Below, piece by piece: positions 10,795 to 21,662 of a DNA stretch of 64,000 nt; positions within the stretch are counted from its first letter, which is position 1, and each line of letters opens with the position of its first letter. Source of the stretch: Agrypnia vestita. Its lineage: Eukaryota > Arthropoda > Insecta > Trichoptera > Phryganeidae. Location of the stretch: positions 168,166 through 232,165 of the forward strand of contig JADDOH010023735.1 in assembly GCA_016648135.1 (NCBI GenBank). Direction: 5' to 3'. A program made the position numbers and the translations under genes. The notes beneath the pieces were generated by a model. The model did no database searches. It saw only the letters and a list, made by a program, of their open reading frames with translations, and was not told where the DNA came from.

Positions 10795-11870
10795 TTTAAT
10801 GTGAAACTTTTGAAAAATGGTCGACCCCCATAGGCCACCAAAATATATAGACATGAACTAACGTAAATTTCTTGGTACACTACTTGGTGCAAGGGCTGGT
10901 TCCAAATAATTTTGACTTGTTGACTTTTCTAAAAAAATTACTGACAGCTTTTAAAATTTTAAATAATTATGAAAAGATCAAAGTGAATACTCTTTTTAAA
11001 AGTATAATGTTAAAGTATAATAACAAATAAGTCACGCTTTACTACAAGAAAACGTTTTTACTCGAGAGACTTGGTTTGGTGTGGAATTTAAAAACTATGT
11101 TTATTTAAAAAAAAATGTTTTGTTTATTAGTGGATTTAATTATGCAATAATTAATAGAGGAATAATAAATGTGTCTTAACCGGTCGGGTGCTGGAGTGCA
11201 GATCTGCGCTCCCTAGACATGTATGCGAATTCGGCCTATTTTACCTGCGTTTATGGGTTTTTAAAGCTTATCATTGGTTATATCTCAAGTTTTTGAATGA
11301 ATGAATAAGTTCTATTTGTCAAGTAACCTCATTTGCCGCGCAAACCGGACAAAAAATCATTCCAAATGTTGTCTTTGAACTGCGCATTGTGTTGTTTATC
11401 TGTTAAAAAAAGTGTTTTATTTTTTTAAATTAAAAAAGTGTTAAAGTTAAGTATTTTTATATTCTTTGATATATTTAGAACAAAACTTTTGAAATACAAT
11501 ATATTTAGTGTTATTGCTTCCAATGTTTTATTCGATAAACATGTGCGTACATTTCTGACAGTAAATTTCGTTATTTATTTTCATAATTAATGATGAATAA
11601 GTAATTATTGTACAAGTTATTATCGTACAAGTAATTATTGAAATATAAGTAATTATTAAAGTCTGTATATTGAGAAACTGTTGAGAAATTATTGAAGTCT
11701 GTATATATTGCAACTTCTTAGTTATTATTGTTGATTTTTACATGAATATAACCATCACAAAAAAATGTCTAAAAAACAGCAATCGCGCGCAAAATCGCGC
11801 AGCATCGGACCGGTTAAACACCGTTTTCTAAAGAACGGGTATAGATTTCTTTCTAAATTTTTATGCCGTG
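10795..11870 (+). repeat. R5 dispersed repeat, copy X, split by a TTAA element
   Basis: 10795-11179 matches 30975-31290 and the reverse complement of 25630-25960. Shared features include CATGAACTAA, AATTATGAAAAG, GTTTTTA...GAGAC and a TATGCAA-AATAA motif. After the insert at 11180-11813 it resumes (CTAAAG.A.GGG, TTTTTATGCC), matching 31330-31375. Origin unknown; no coding frame. Confidence 0.65.
11180..11813. mobile_element. TTAA-flanked piggyBac-like MITE
   Basis: TTAA occurs at 11176-11179 and 11814-11817. The ends are inverted repeats, CCGGTCGGGTGCTG at the left and CAGCATCGGACCGG at the right. Subterminal palindromes are present: GGAGTGCAGATCTGCGCTCC on the left and GCGCGC/CGCGC on the right. 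It is 634 bp with no transposase and an internal TAAGTAATTATT-type tandem run near 11600-11660. TTAA duplications and CC-ended repeats are the hallmark of the piggyBac superfamily. Confidence 0.8.
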
Positions 11871-12425
11871 TCCGCCCCGGTGAACTTGTAACAAGCTAAT
11901 ATTATAAAAGTGCTTAAGGTATTATAAATTGTCATCTTCACATTGCGGTGGTAAGAATCTACCTGCGATGTGTAGACTGGGTTTTGGTCCCTAGTGGGGT
12001 CCCTATATGCTAATTTTATTTACTTAGCTGAATTTATGAATACATTATTGAATTTGAATCAGAAAAACACGCTCCGTGTGTCTGGGACATGTAAAAAAAT
12101 AAGGCTTGCACGTATCCAAAATATTACATATTTTTGTTTATTACATATTATAAAATTTACTAATTGAGAATAGACTCAAAAACGTATTTGCCTCTGGAGA
12201 TGAATCTGCCTTTACAGACAATGTGTAATCAAGACGCGGTTAGCTGAGAGGAAATGGGGGAAAATGCATAATTCATCAACTCGGGGTCGGTTTACTCCCG
12301 GACGCTCTTGCTGGCCGGGATCAATTTGTGAATCCGACTCCTCTCCATGTTAGCAAAGCTCCATTCTCTTTGTTCCGGACAAACAACAAACCTACAATGA
12401 CAATCAATTTGTTTTCAAGTTGTAT
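11871..12425. other. Unrecognised interval
   Basis: No gene or repeat partner recognised. A segment near 11940-12010 (GGTGGTAAGAATCTACC...) is GC-richer than its surroundings and unexplained. Confidence 0.35.
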
Positions 12426-12426
12426 G

Positions 12427-12588
12427 AGGGGTATAGAAGCAAAGGCGGCAATATGCCACTGAGGTGTTTCTGAGATAAATACAAAAGACCCGTCACTAAT
12501 CGAGGAAATTTCTCCGGAATCTATCAAACCTACATCTTATTGGAAATTAGGTTAAAAAAACCAATGCCATCTTAGTTTTCCTTAAATA
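12427..12588 (+). mobile_element. M3 MITE, left-end fragment
   Basis: Begins GGGTATAGAAGCAAAGGCGG and continues GTGTTTCTGAGATAAATAC and GAAATTTCTCCGGAATCTAT, as in the copies at 39126, 52623 and 57049. The right half is missing; an M1 copy follows at once. Confidence 0.7.
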
Positions 12589-13173
12589 CAGGGTTATTTG
12601 GAAAACATTAATAATCTTGCAGGACATAGTCCTGTGAGTATAAACATAAATATAAACATAAATATTCACATAAACATTAATATTCCTGCTTTAATTATGA
12701 GTCGAAAATGTTCAAGCAACCTTGATCTAATATCAATAGTTATGGAGATGTGCGTCATCTAAGTTTGCATTTTTTTTTTTTCAATATTTCTGACTTATTT
12801 TTTGTAAAACGTAGGACTGTCACTATAGTAGCGTATATCGAATATGAAAAATTCATTCCCTTTAACACAAGTCAAATAAAATAATAAAAACCTTGGAAAA
12901 CATTCCAATTGGAATTTCTGCAGGGTTTTTATAATTTTACTTAACTTGTATTGAAACTAATGAACTTTTTGTAATCGACATAAGTTACTGTATTGATAGT
13001 TCAACGTTTTGTAAACAAACAAGTTAGAAATATTTAAAAAAAAAATGCAAACTTTGATGTCGCATATCTCCTTAACTGTTGATGTTAGGTTGTGGTTGCT
13101 TGAACATTTTCGACTCATAATCAACGCAGGAATCCACCTGTAAAGTGTTGTGGATTAGCCCTGTAACAACCTG
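12589..13173. mobile_element. M1 foldback MITE, copy 4
   Basis: Left end CAGGGTTATTTGGAAAAC follows TA; right end CTGTAACAACCTG precedes TA. The two tips belong to different M1 end types (left like 16359, right like 10720), so the copy looks recombinant. A tandem run (ATAAACATAAATATAAACAT) sits near 12640-12690. Confidence 0.85.
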
Positions 13174-13396
13174 TATATCAACAAATATATCAAAATGGTT
13201 TTGTTTTTGACCTACTTTTAGATATGCATGTGATTGGTGGAAAATCTACCGTGGAACCGCTGTTAAGTTTTGTATGTCTCTGTGTGCAAAATATACATTT
13301 TGTAATTTAAAGGTTCAATGCCATCATTTGTGCACTGGGAGAGAGATAAAACAAACATTAGTGTTATAATTCTGTTTTATTCAAGGCATTTCTAAT

Positions 13397-14040
13397 AGCG
13401 AAGGGAAAAACTACATTTCAAAATAAAGACTACAACACACACACGTTCATTAGTTGGAAGACTACAAAGTGTACATTACATTTGTAATAAAAACTATATG
13501 AAGTGAACTAACTGTGGTACTAATGAAGTGAAGTTATTGCAGTACTACTAAATTGTAGTACTAATGAAGTGAAGTAATTGTAGTACTACAAAATTGTAAT
13601 GACCTGCAAGAAGTGCTTTTTGAAAAGTGTACGTACTACTAGAAAATTTTCAGGGGTTGTTTCAGTTTCCAGAGATTTATTCGTCCTGTCCCAAAATTTT
13701 TCAAACCATTTGGGGTTGTTTCAGTTTCCAAAGATTTCTTTGTTTGGTCCTAAAATTTTTCAAACCATGGGGGAAAGAGTGTTTCTATTTCCAAAAATGT
13801 CTTCATTTATCTACATTGACTTCCAAAAAATGTACTATTTGAAGTATGTACTCGTACTTTCGATACCTTTGTCGTGTTCGCTTTGAAATTAAGTGTACTA
13901 TTTGAAGTATGCACTTTCAATAACTTTGAAGTGTGCGTAGTTTGTAGTGTGCATTACACTTCAAAAGGTGTGAAGCGTACACTTAAATGTAATATAGTAC
14001 TACATTGTAGTAGTGAGTACAGAGCGGACCCGTCACTAAT
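13397..14040 (+). repeat. R4 ACTAC-rich dispersed element, copy 1
   Basis: Starts AGCGAAGGGAAAAACTACAT and ends GAGCGGACCCGTCACT, the same ends as 40133-40673. It is full of GTAGTACTAC-like words and holds a tandem duplication of a unit beginning GGGGTTGTTTCAGTTTCC (about 13653 and 13714). Open frames at 13599-13886 lie inside the repeat and are not genes. The class is unknown. Confidence 0.7.
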
Positions 14041-14315
14041 TTCTAAGAAATTCTTGTAAAAATTTGTATGCGCGCTGTGTTGGAAAATCGTCTGTACACG
14101 TGCGCAACTTAAAGGGAATATTGCTTGGAACTCTGCTCTGCTGAAAAAATATTTTGTTACCACCGGGACACGAACTAGGAGCATGCCCAATCTAAGGAAC
14201 TGCGATAAACCGATTTCACCATGTTAATTATGAAAAATTTAAGACACGTCTAGTCTTTCATAGAGGATGCAGCTGTTATTCTAATTTCAAAAAATATTTA
14301 ATTAATGCACCGCAC
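14041..14315. other. Interval with a weak tRNA-like segment
   Basis: On the minus strand, 14158-14225 holds a possible B box (GTTCGTGTCCC) downstream of a weak A-box-like region, suggesting an old SINE. Nothing else recognised. Confidence 0.3.
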
Positions 14316-15027
14316 AACACAACTCAAACAAAATGATTAAAAACCTTATGAAAAAATTCCATCTTAAATTTTTGCAAGGTTTTTAACCATTTTATTTGAC
14401 TTGTGTTTAGCAAATGAATTTTACACAGTCGAAATAAGTTTCTGTAATGATGGTTCAACGTTTTGCAAAAAATAAGTCGGATATATTGAAAAAAATATAC
14501 AAACTTTGATTGAGTTTGTCCAAATTCTTCAGAACTCAGTGCTACTGAATTTTGTCCCAGGGACATCATTAATCAAGATATATTATAGAATAGATATATT
14601 ATGCCAATCAAAAATAGATATCTCATTAGTGACATCTGTGTTTAATTAAGGGGAATGAAAAAGCTTTGGATGCCCGTCGCGCTAATAATAATTACAACAT
14701 ATGGAACGAGTTTTAAAACTTGAATATATATACAAATGTCTAAAAAATTGATAGATGTGGTATTCTATCATGGGTGGAAATGGTGAAAATTTGTGTAAAG
14801 TGATCACTTAAGCCAGCCATACGATAGGTCGTAAGCCTTATGAACACCCAAAGACTTGCATACCTACTTTCCCATAGTAAGACATCTATAATAAATCTTA
14901 CAAACTTTGATATTGCATATCTCCATAACTGTTGACATTAGGTCATGGTTGCTTGAACTTTTTCGACTCATTATAAGGCAGGAGTCCACCTGTAAAGTTT
15001 TTGCTGCTAGCTATGAGACACCCCGTG
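14316..15027. mobile_element. M1 foldback MITE, copy 5, left-truncated and split by F2
   Basis: The M1 interior runs from about 14316 to 14510 and resumes at 14899 (TACAAACTTTGATATTGC), reaching the right end CTAGCTATGAGACACCCCGTG at 15027. The left terminal arm is missing. Confidence 0.8.
14511..14898. mobile_element. F2 element inserted in M1, with a 13-bp duplication
   Basis: The insert is flanked by identical 13-base copies TACAAACTTTGAT (14498-14510 and 14899-14911), present once in intact M1 copies. Its sequence matches 35339-35637 in reverse order in part (TGTCCCAGGGACATCATTAAT; GATATCTCATTAGTGACATC) and shares the GTAAAGTGATCACTTAAGCC motif with 550-875. No ORF. Confidence 0.75.
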
Positions 15028-15127
15028 TAATAAGTAAAGCAAAATTATATAAAATTGATGTGAAGATGTGGATATTGATAAATAATGTTGAAACAATTCA
15101 GTTAAATAAGCTTTAACTCATCTGGCC

Positions 15128-15365
15128 CGAATTACTGATGCGCGAAAACATTAGCCATTGTGAGCCTCTTCTGGGAGGGACGGGCATTAGTATTCCGGCC
15201 GTGTCATTTCAACGGAGAGGAAGTATCGGTCATGAATCATAATCCCGGCGGCCTGGAAATTATCACATTATTTTCATTACGGATTACGCCGAGCCGCGCG
15301 CCAAAACCGAGGCTGTACAATCGGCACCACCTTCCCGAGTGACTTGATGCATGAACGGCCACCCA
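15128..15365. other. GC-richer unique island, possible cis-regulatory sequence
   Basis: Base composition shifts sharply from the AT-rich surroundings, no repeat partner is seen, and the open frame at 15160-15342 shows no protein features. If intron 1 of calsyntenin spans this region, the island could be an intronic regulatory element. This is inference from composition only. Confidence 0.3.
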
Positions 15366-15472
15366 TTCATGAGACCTCTTTATTTTTGTTGTTTGTTGAT
15401 ATTTATGGTGTTTTCAATAATCCTGGTCGTTTCCAATATGAGATTATGTGGAAAAACATTTTTTTTTAATGC

Positions 15473-15531
15473 CATAATTATAAATACTAGTATTTATATA
15501 TTTATATAATACTAGTATTTATAATTATCAT
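15473..15531. repeat. Perfect-arm AT palindrome
   Basis: ATAATTATAAATACTAGTAT at the left is repeated inverted at the right end, around a short AT centre. It abuts an ATC repeat (15529-15545). Confidence 0.7.
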
Positions 15532-15720
15532 CATCATCATCTTCTTCCCCTTGTCCTAGTAGGGTCGGGGGCCCAAAGACTCGACAAGGTGCTTCCATGA
15601 TCCCCTGTCTTGTGCTGCTTCTGCTCGAGTCAACCAGTCCAGACCCATTCTGTTTTCAAATACATTTTTTTGTTGTCTCTCCCAGCTTAATCTGAGACGA
15701 CCCACCGGCCGTCTCCCTTT
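15529..15720 (-). pseudogene. RTE-type LINE fragment with ATC/GAT tail
   Basis: An ATC repeat (GAT repeat on the minus strand) is followed by a GC-rich segment with weakly coding-like sequence on the minus strand. This looks like the 3' end of an RTE-like element with a GAT microsatellite tail. A shorter relative may be the GATGATGATGATT tail near 22975. Confidence 0.45.
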
Positions 15721-16274
15721 ATAATTATGTTATATGTATCTAATAATTAATAAAATTAAACACACGGCGAAAAAACACAAAAAACCCAAAACTTTGCACA
15801 ATGTAGTTACTGCCTTCTTCCTTGAAAGGGCAGTATATTCTTCCAACTTCCCGTAAGAGAAGCATTTTATTTAAAAAACCTAAGCTCAATAGTAATCTGC
15901 TTTGCCACTAGGTCAACATTTTTATCCGATGCTTGCCCGGCTTGAGTGTCAGCCGGCTCATCCCGCATCATTTGCTGGAAGCAATTTTGCAATGATCGTT
16001 GCACTCACACACACACGCATTTGAATGTGCACGGATCGTCTAAGTGTACAGTTAACGGCATGACCAATCAACAATTGTTTCAGTGTAATAGAGTGATTTG
16101 ATGCAAGCTATGTGGCAGGGGCGATGAATCTTTTCAACAATACTATATGTTACGCCCACCCAAATACAATACCCAGCTGCCGAAAACAGGTCCTAATTAA
16201 TTTATTGCTCATGGAACTGTATTTTTTTTTCATTATTTAATTTACGCAAACATACATATAGTTTTTTACATATA

Positions 16275-17055
16275 TATATTCTTTTTAATTTAGCTTATGC
16301 TTTGGTATTTTATAATATCTACATGTTGTTACTATCCATACATATGATTCTTTACATACAGGGTTATTTGGAAAACATTAATAACCTCGCAGGACTATAT
16401 TCCTGCCTTGATTATGAGTCGAAAATGTTCAAGCTATTATGACCTAATATCAATAGTTAAGGAGATATGCGACATCAAAATTTGCATTTTTTTTTTCAAC
16501 ATTTCTGATTTATTTGTTGTAAAAAGTTGGACTATCATTACAGTAATTCATATCGATTACGAAAAATACATTAGTTTCAATTCAAGTTAAGTAAAATGAT
16601 AAAAACCCTGAAAAAATTCCAATTGGAATGTTTTCCAATTGGAATTCAAGGGTATTTATTTTTTTATTTGACTTGTATTAAAGGGAATGAATTTTTCATA
16701 TTCATATAAGTTACTGTTATGATAGTTTAACGTTTTACAAAAAATAAGTCAGAAATATTGAAAAAAAAAATGCAAACTTTGATGTCGCATATCTCCTTAA
16801 CTATTGATATTAGGTCATAATAGGTTGAACATTTTCGACTCATAATCAAGGCAGGAATATAGTCCTGCGAGGTTATTAATGTTTTACAAATAACCCTGTA
16901 TATTCTTTTTAATTTTGCCATTGCTTTGGTATTCTATAATATCTACACATTGTTACTATCCATACATATGATTCTTTACATATATTATTTTTACTTTCAC
17001 TGTTGCTTTTGTATTTAATAATACCTACTGTTTTTACTATCCACATTTTATATTT
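16275..17055. repeat. Minisatellite (about 85-bp unit), interrupted by M1
   Basis: The unit reads TATTCTTTTTAATTT..GC..TGCTTTGGTATT, then AATATCTACA, then ACTATCCATACATATGATTC. It occurs at about 16275-16358, 16899-16985 and, more diverged, 16986-17055. The first two units are separated by an M1 copy. Confidence 0.75.
16359..16898. mobile_element. M1 foldback MITE, copy 6 (near-complete palindrome)
   Basis: 540 bp, TA on both sides, ends CAGGGTTATTTGGAAAAC and ATTTGTAAAACATTAATAAC (read inward from each end). Terminal arms match over more than 80 bases. It is the best example of the GGGTTATTTG end type. Confidence 0.9.
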
Positions 17056-18163
17056 ATATCCAGACAGCAGTGGCGGTCGGTGACTTTTGATATAAGGGAT
17101 GCTGGATACTAAGTTTATACCTACCAAATATAGATTAGCTCATGCAACTAGTAACAAAAATAGTCTGTCAAATAAGCTTTATAAATCCTTTAAGTTACGC
17201 TTCAACAATTTTCTATTCAATTTCATGCGTCATTCGTACCTATTTTAAAAAATCCATTACATACCTGACTTTTCATTTATTTAAACTTAAGCTCGATTCG
17301 ACGCTCTTTCTTTATAAAATCGTTGTGAAATTTTGTCTTCTCTTTTAAAAACAGTAGGAGTGTTTTCTCAATATAAATGATAGCAAGGGAATAAGTCAGT
17401 TTTCGCCTAGTGTGCTTCGGTTGTAGTTTTTTTTTTAGTTTTAGTTTAGTCCTTTTCTTTGTGGAAAATTCACTAAGGAAAATTGCAAGTGTGTTTAAGA
17501 TAAGATAATATTATGTTGTGGAGAGTACTTTCCTAGTTCTTGAAAGAGTGTTCAAACCGTTTAATGTAATTTAATTTAAATGATTATTTAAACAGATAAT
17601 TGAACGACACTCAATGTTTCAATAATTCGGTTTCAAGTATTCAAATACGTCACACAAACAAAATTCTCAAAACAATCCGCTCGTTTCGTAATATGTCTCG
17701 GCCCTTCAGCCGTGGCTCCTCGGCTACGTTCGGCTGTCCTCGGGTGACTCCGTTGGATGCTGTTTTCAAGTCCGTATCCACTATCCGAAGATCCCGACAA
17801 GCAGAAATGAATGCGCATGCGCGAAAATCAAATTTTTGAACTCTGTGTGGATACGGAATTCGTTACAGATTCCATCGCTGCTGGTGGCTGTGTTTACGTG
17901 ATTCATAGATGTTCAATGTTGAGAATGTATATGTATTTCGAGTCGCTCCGTACGGGCGCCTTGTCGTAGTATGTGTTACGACTGTTTTCTAAAATACTGA
18001 ACTAATTTATTTTCTGTAGTGCTGTATTCGGCTGGAAACAAAAAGTCTAAAACTTTTTAACTCTAGACACTAACACAAGGGATGCGGAGCATCCAAAGCA
18101 TGTATGAAGCGACCGCGCCTGCCAGACAGACTAATAACGAAATTATTATGTTTAATATTATTT
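17056..18163. other. Interval bounded by possible hAT-like ends
   Basis: CAGTGGCGGTCGGTGACTT at about 17068 and GAAGCGACCGCGCCTGCCAG near 18105-18124 are loosely inverted and resemble CAGTGGCG-type hAT termini. The interior has no transposase. GGGATGC words occur near both ends. A non-autonomous hAT-like element of about 1.05 kb is possible but unproven. Confidence 0.3.
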
Positions 18164-18345
18164 GAGTAGCTTGTTGGTCTTGTGGTTGGGACTCTGGCCT
18201 CGTGATCTAAAGGTCGCGGGTTCGAACCTCACTCCATACCAGCACGTTGGTCCTATTTTCACAGCACAAGAGTTAAGCATAGTTTGAAAATAGTAAGAAT
18301 ATTGATGCGACACGTATTCTGTGTTCGCAATTCTATTTAAAAAAA
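18164..18345 (+). mobile_element. S1 tRNA-derived SINE, copy 1
   Basis: The head 18164-18235 is tRNA-like, with GTGGTTGGGACTCTGGCC and a near-perfect B box (GGTTCGAACCT). It is followed by an unrelated body ending near GATGCGACACG and an A run. Three minus-strand copies share head and body (30350, 39690, 54060). Anticodon-arm pairing is poor, so this is a SINE and not a working tRNA gene. Confidence 0.8.
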
Positions 18346-18412
18346 AATATTCCATAAATATTGAAGGAAAATGCAAACTTTAATGTTAAATGCAAACTTA
18401 TACAGGTGTGCC

Positions 18413-18926
18413 TAGAGCCTAGAGCCAGAGCTAGCAGCAGAAACTTGGCTGGTAGATTTCTGCCTATGTTATGAGCTTAAGATGTTCCAGGAAACATGAC
18501 CTTATATCAAAAGTTATGGAAAGAAGCAATATCGAAGTTTGCATTTTTTCTCAATATTTGTCTTATTTTTTCCAAAAAGTTGAACTATCATTACATCGAT
18601 TATGAAAAATTAATTTGTTTCCATACAACTTAAATAAAATGATAAGAACCTTGTAAAAAAACTTTTTTCAAATTTTGAATTTTTTTTATCATTTTATTCG
18701 GCTTGTATTAAAGCAAATGAATTTTTCATAATCAACATAAGTTATTGCAATGATAGTCCAACTTTTTACAAAAAATAAGTCAGAAATATTGAAAAAAAAT
18801 GCAAACTTTGATATTGCATATCTCCATAACTATTGATATTAGGTCATGGTTGCTTGAACATTTTAGAATCATAACATAGGCAGAAATCTACCGGCCATAT
18901 TTCTGCTGCTAGTACTGGTACACCTG
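18413..18926. mobile_element. M1 foldback MITE, copy 7
   Basis: 514 bp with TA at 18411-18412 and 18927-18928. Ends are CAGGTGTGCC and, inverted, CAGGTGTACCAGTACTAG. Interior foldback as in copy 1. Confidence 0.85.
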
Positions 18927-19611
18927 TATATCCGTTACTGTCGACATTATACTCAAAGTCTAAATAATATTTTCTATTATTCAAAATTGAATGAAGAAGT
19001 TTTTGCTACTAGTTATTAGACATTGTGTATCGGCTTTTTACAAATTTAAATACGTATTTCTTGAAAAAAATAATAAAAATAATGCCTCCGATTATTGATA
19101 GTTTAACTGTGCTTAATTAATTATTGTTTAGTGATTAATTAAACAAGCAATATTTTTTGATCTATTTTATTTTAACTACTTTTTTCCGCATCGAATGCCA
19201 GCAATTTTAGGCATAAATTATGGTTGTTGAAAACTACGTAAAATGGTGAACATTTTTTCCCCCTCCACATTGCATGTTCTCCATTACACGGAAAGCACCC
19301 GCCGTACATTAATAATTAATCATCGTTAAACATCCCAATGTCGTGACTGGCGCTCTTGAATATTTCACACCTCACACTTGTTGCCCAATTGGTCGTCATA
19401 AAAAGTCGTCCCTTTGCGTGAATAATACATGGCGCAAACATGCGTAGACCTCGTCACAACAAGCCTACCTATTAATTAACCTTTCCGATACTGTGACAAA
19501 ATTGAAATACGCATTTCGGAGCTGTAAATTCAACGCGTTTGTAGACATTTTTTGACTTTTTAATCTGAATAATATTTAACATAGATTAATCATTAAAATA
19601 AAAGTTGATAT
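18927..19611. other. Intronic or intergenic interval with a unique GC-richer island
   Basis: A tiny M1-like scrap (TTTTTGCTACTAGTTATTAGA) lies near 19003. From about 19255 to 19500 the DNA is GC-richer, unique within the window and rich in TAAT words. It could be a regulatory element but nothing proves it. Confidence 0.3.
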
Positions 19612-19770
19612 GCAGGATGTATCATAGGTAGTAGCAAAAACTTCAGAGAGTCTTCTTCATTAAATTTTGAATAGAAAATGTTCTTTAGATGTTGAGTGAA
19701 ATGTCGACGGTTAGGGAGATAAGAGTTTTCATATTTTTTCCATATTTCTGGTTTATTTTTTATAAAATGT
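19612..19770 (+). mobile_element. M1 variant, left-end fragment (copy 8)
   Basis: Begins GCAGGATGTATCATAGGTAGTAGC and continues with GTCTTCTTCATTAAATTTTG and ATGTCGAC as in the copy at 33735. The rest is absent. The 103-codon frame on the opposite strand is chance. Confidence 0.7.
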
Positions 19771-20894
19771 GTGAAGTGTCCTTTGGATTGCACACTGGGA
19801 ACACTTAATTTTTTTGGATAATTTTTAACTAGCCTCTCGGCCATTACCAAACTCGCTAGATATATAGAAATATCTGTTCTGAAGTAGGTAGCTTTTTTAA
19901 ACATTTTATCCCCTTAGATCGACATCTCATATATTTATTTATTTTCTTAAAAAAACTTTTTTTTTTCCACTATACATATATTTAAATAAATTACTATGAA
20001 GAATTTACGGACGTTACATGAAGTTACGGGGACAGACAGACATACGGACGGACGAAGTTATTATAATTAGGATCATGAGAGATGCAGGAAAAAAATTGAA
20101 ATAAATCAAAAATTATAGTTTTATATTTCTTATCAAAACAACGTCTTTCATATAGATCTACAAAAGCAATGGCAAGCTAACTAAAAGTATAAGAAAAAAA
20201 GAATAATAAATTGGAATGATTGATTGAATTCATTAATTTTAAATCTGTCAAGCTTAAAACATTCATTTTCTAAACGATGACCTGAACCTATAGATCCATT
20301 AAATCAATCATTTATTAAATACTAATCGCACTACATTCAAACACTAAATATACAATACACATAAATGTACATGTAAAATATACTCAAATGCAAAAATACA
20401 TGTTACTAGAACGTGCCAAAGACACTTGTAATTGGGATAATGGGTATTTATAATGTTTTATTATTAGAGTATCATGTACTTATTATCCTGTTTATCTAAT
20501 AAATATATAAAAAAAAAAAAACTACTAAATTGACGGGATCACCATTTTATACAATAACTGTCAAGATACAGATATAGCAATATTGCTTATTTCAGAATAC
20601 GGCCGAATGTCAACTCCAATCACATCACCGGAGAGGAAAGATTAAAAAAAATTTAAGACACATGTTTTGTTTTTCTGAACACACTCAAAACAAATTATGT
20701 CCTTTTAAAATTGATGATGCGATGGAAAGTGTTTATATTTTTTTAACAAGCGGAGAAAACAGAGTGGTCGATATCAGTTTCCTAGGAATATGCAACGCTA
20801 ATGCAAATCTAACATTACATCACATTTGTGGGAATCAAGACAATGATATCATGGATGTGTGTCACAAAACTACACGGCGTGCTTTATCTTTTTC
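19771..20894. other. AT-rich interval with one shared repeat
   Basis: A segment near 19975-20040 (AATTTACGGAC.TTACA, GAAGTTACGGGGACAGACAG) is shared with 32455-32505, so it belongs to a dispersed element of unknown type. No gene seen; the frame at 20662-20973 has no features. Confidence 0.4.
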
Positions 20895-21300
20895 TGGATG
20901 TAGTGGGAGACCTTCTGCATCATCAATTTGTCATAGAACTTACTTCCCATTACGCTGTTTCCCCGGAGGGTAGGCAGAGAAGATAGAGCGCCATACTCTT
21001 CTGTCCTGACAACTCTCGCCTCATCTACATTCATACATCTTCGCATGCAAGCCCGACGGTTGTTGAGGCTTCTAAAGAGACCGTCTTCCAGTATCTGGTT
21101 AATCCAGTCGTGCCACGTGTTCCGCGGTCGCCCTCTCTTTCCGGCACATTCGCTCAACATGCCCAAACCACCTGAGCGACCCTTTTTTAATTCTATGAAT
21201 TATGCTAAGATCAGCTTTACATTCATTCCTAATATCTTCGTTCTTTACTCTATCATAAATGGTTTTGCCACATATATGTCTAAGGGATCCTTTTGTCATA
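20895..21300 (-). pseudogene. LINE reverse transcriptase C-terminus, frameshifted
   Basis: The minus strand from about 21299 encodes KTIYDRVKNEDIRNECKA and GSLRWFGHVERM, then shifts frame to GRPRNTWHDWINQILEDGL and RRACMRRCMNVDEARVV. These are the typical end of the RWFGHV...GRPR.TW class of LINE reverse transcriptases. A related, still open terminus is at 63373-63577 and a more diverged one at 43155-43710. This copy is broken. Confidence 0.75.
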
Positions 21301-21478
21301 GAATGTAATAATAAATTAGTAAAGGATTGTTCTTCCTGACGCTAATGATCTTCTGCTTCTTTGCATTAAAATAGGGCATACGTAAATATATACACTTGAT
21401 CTAGTATAAACACAATATTCATCATTTTATAACTTACCAGCTGAACCCGGCAATGTTTTGCTAATGCTAGATTTGAGT

Positions 21479-21662
21479 ATATAGGGTGTCTCATAGTAAG
21501 TGGAAAAAACTTTACAGGTGGATCCCTACCCTGGTAATTAGTCGAAAAAAAGCAACCATGCCCTAATATCAATAGTTATGGAGATATGCAATATCAAAGT
21601 TCGCATTTTTTCTCTATATTTTTTACTTACATTTTGCAAAAAGTTAAAATAGTATTATCGAC
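21479..21662 (+). mobile_element. M1 MITE, left-half fragment (copy 9)
   Basis: Starts TAGGGTGTCTCATAGTAAGT after TA, and carries ATCAATAGTTATGGAGATAT and TTTTGCAAAAAG. It stops near the family centre. Confidence 0.75.

Noticed and set aside
13599..13886. 95-codon and 71-codon open frames
   Set aside because: They lie wholly inside the R4 repeat and run through its tandem duplication.
18164..18235. Possible tRNA gene
   Set aside because: A good B box but poor anticodon and acceptor pairing, and three other copies with the same non-tRNA body; it is a SINE head.
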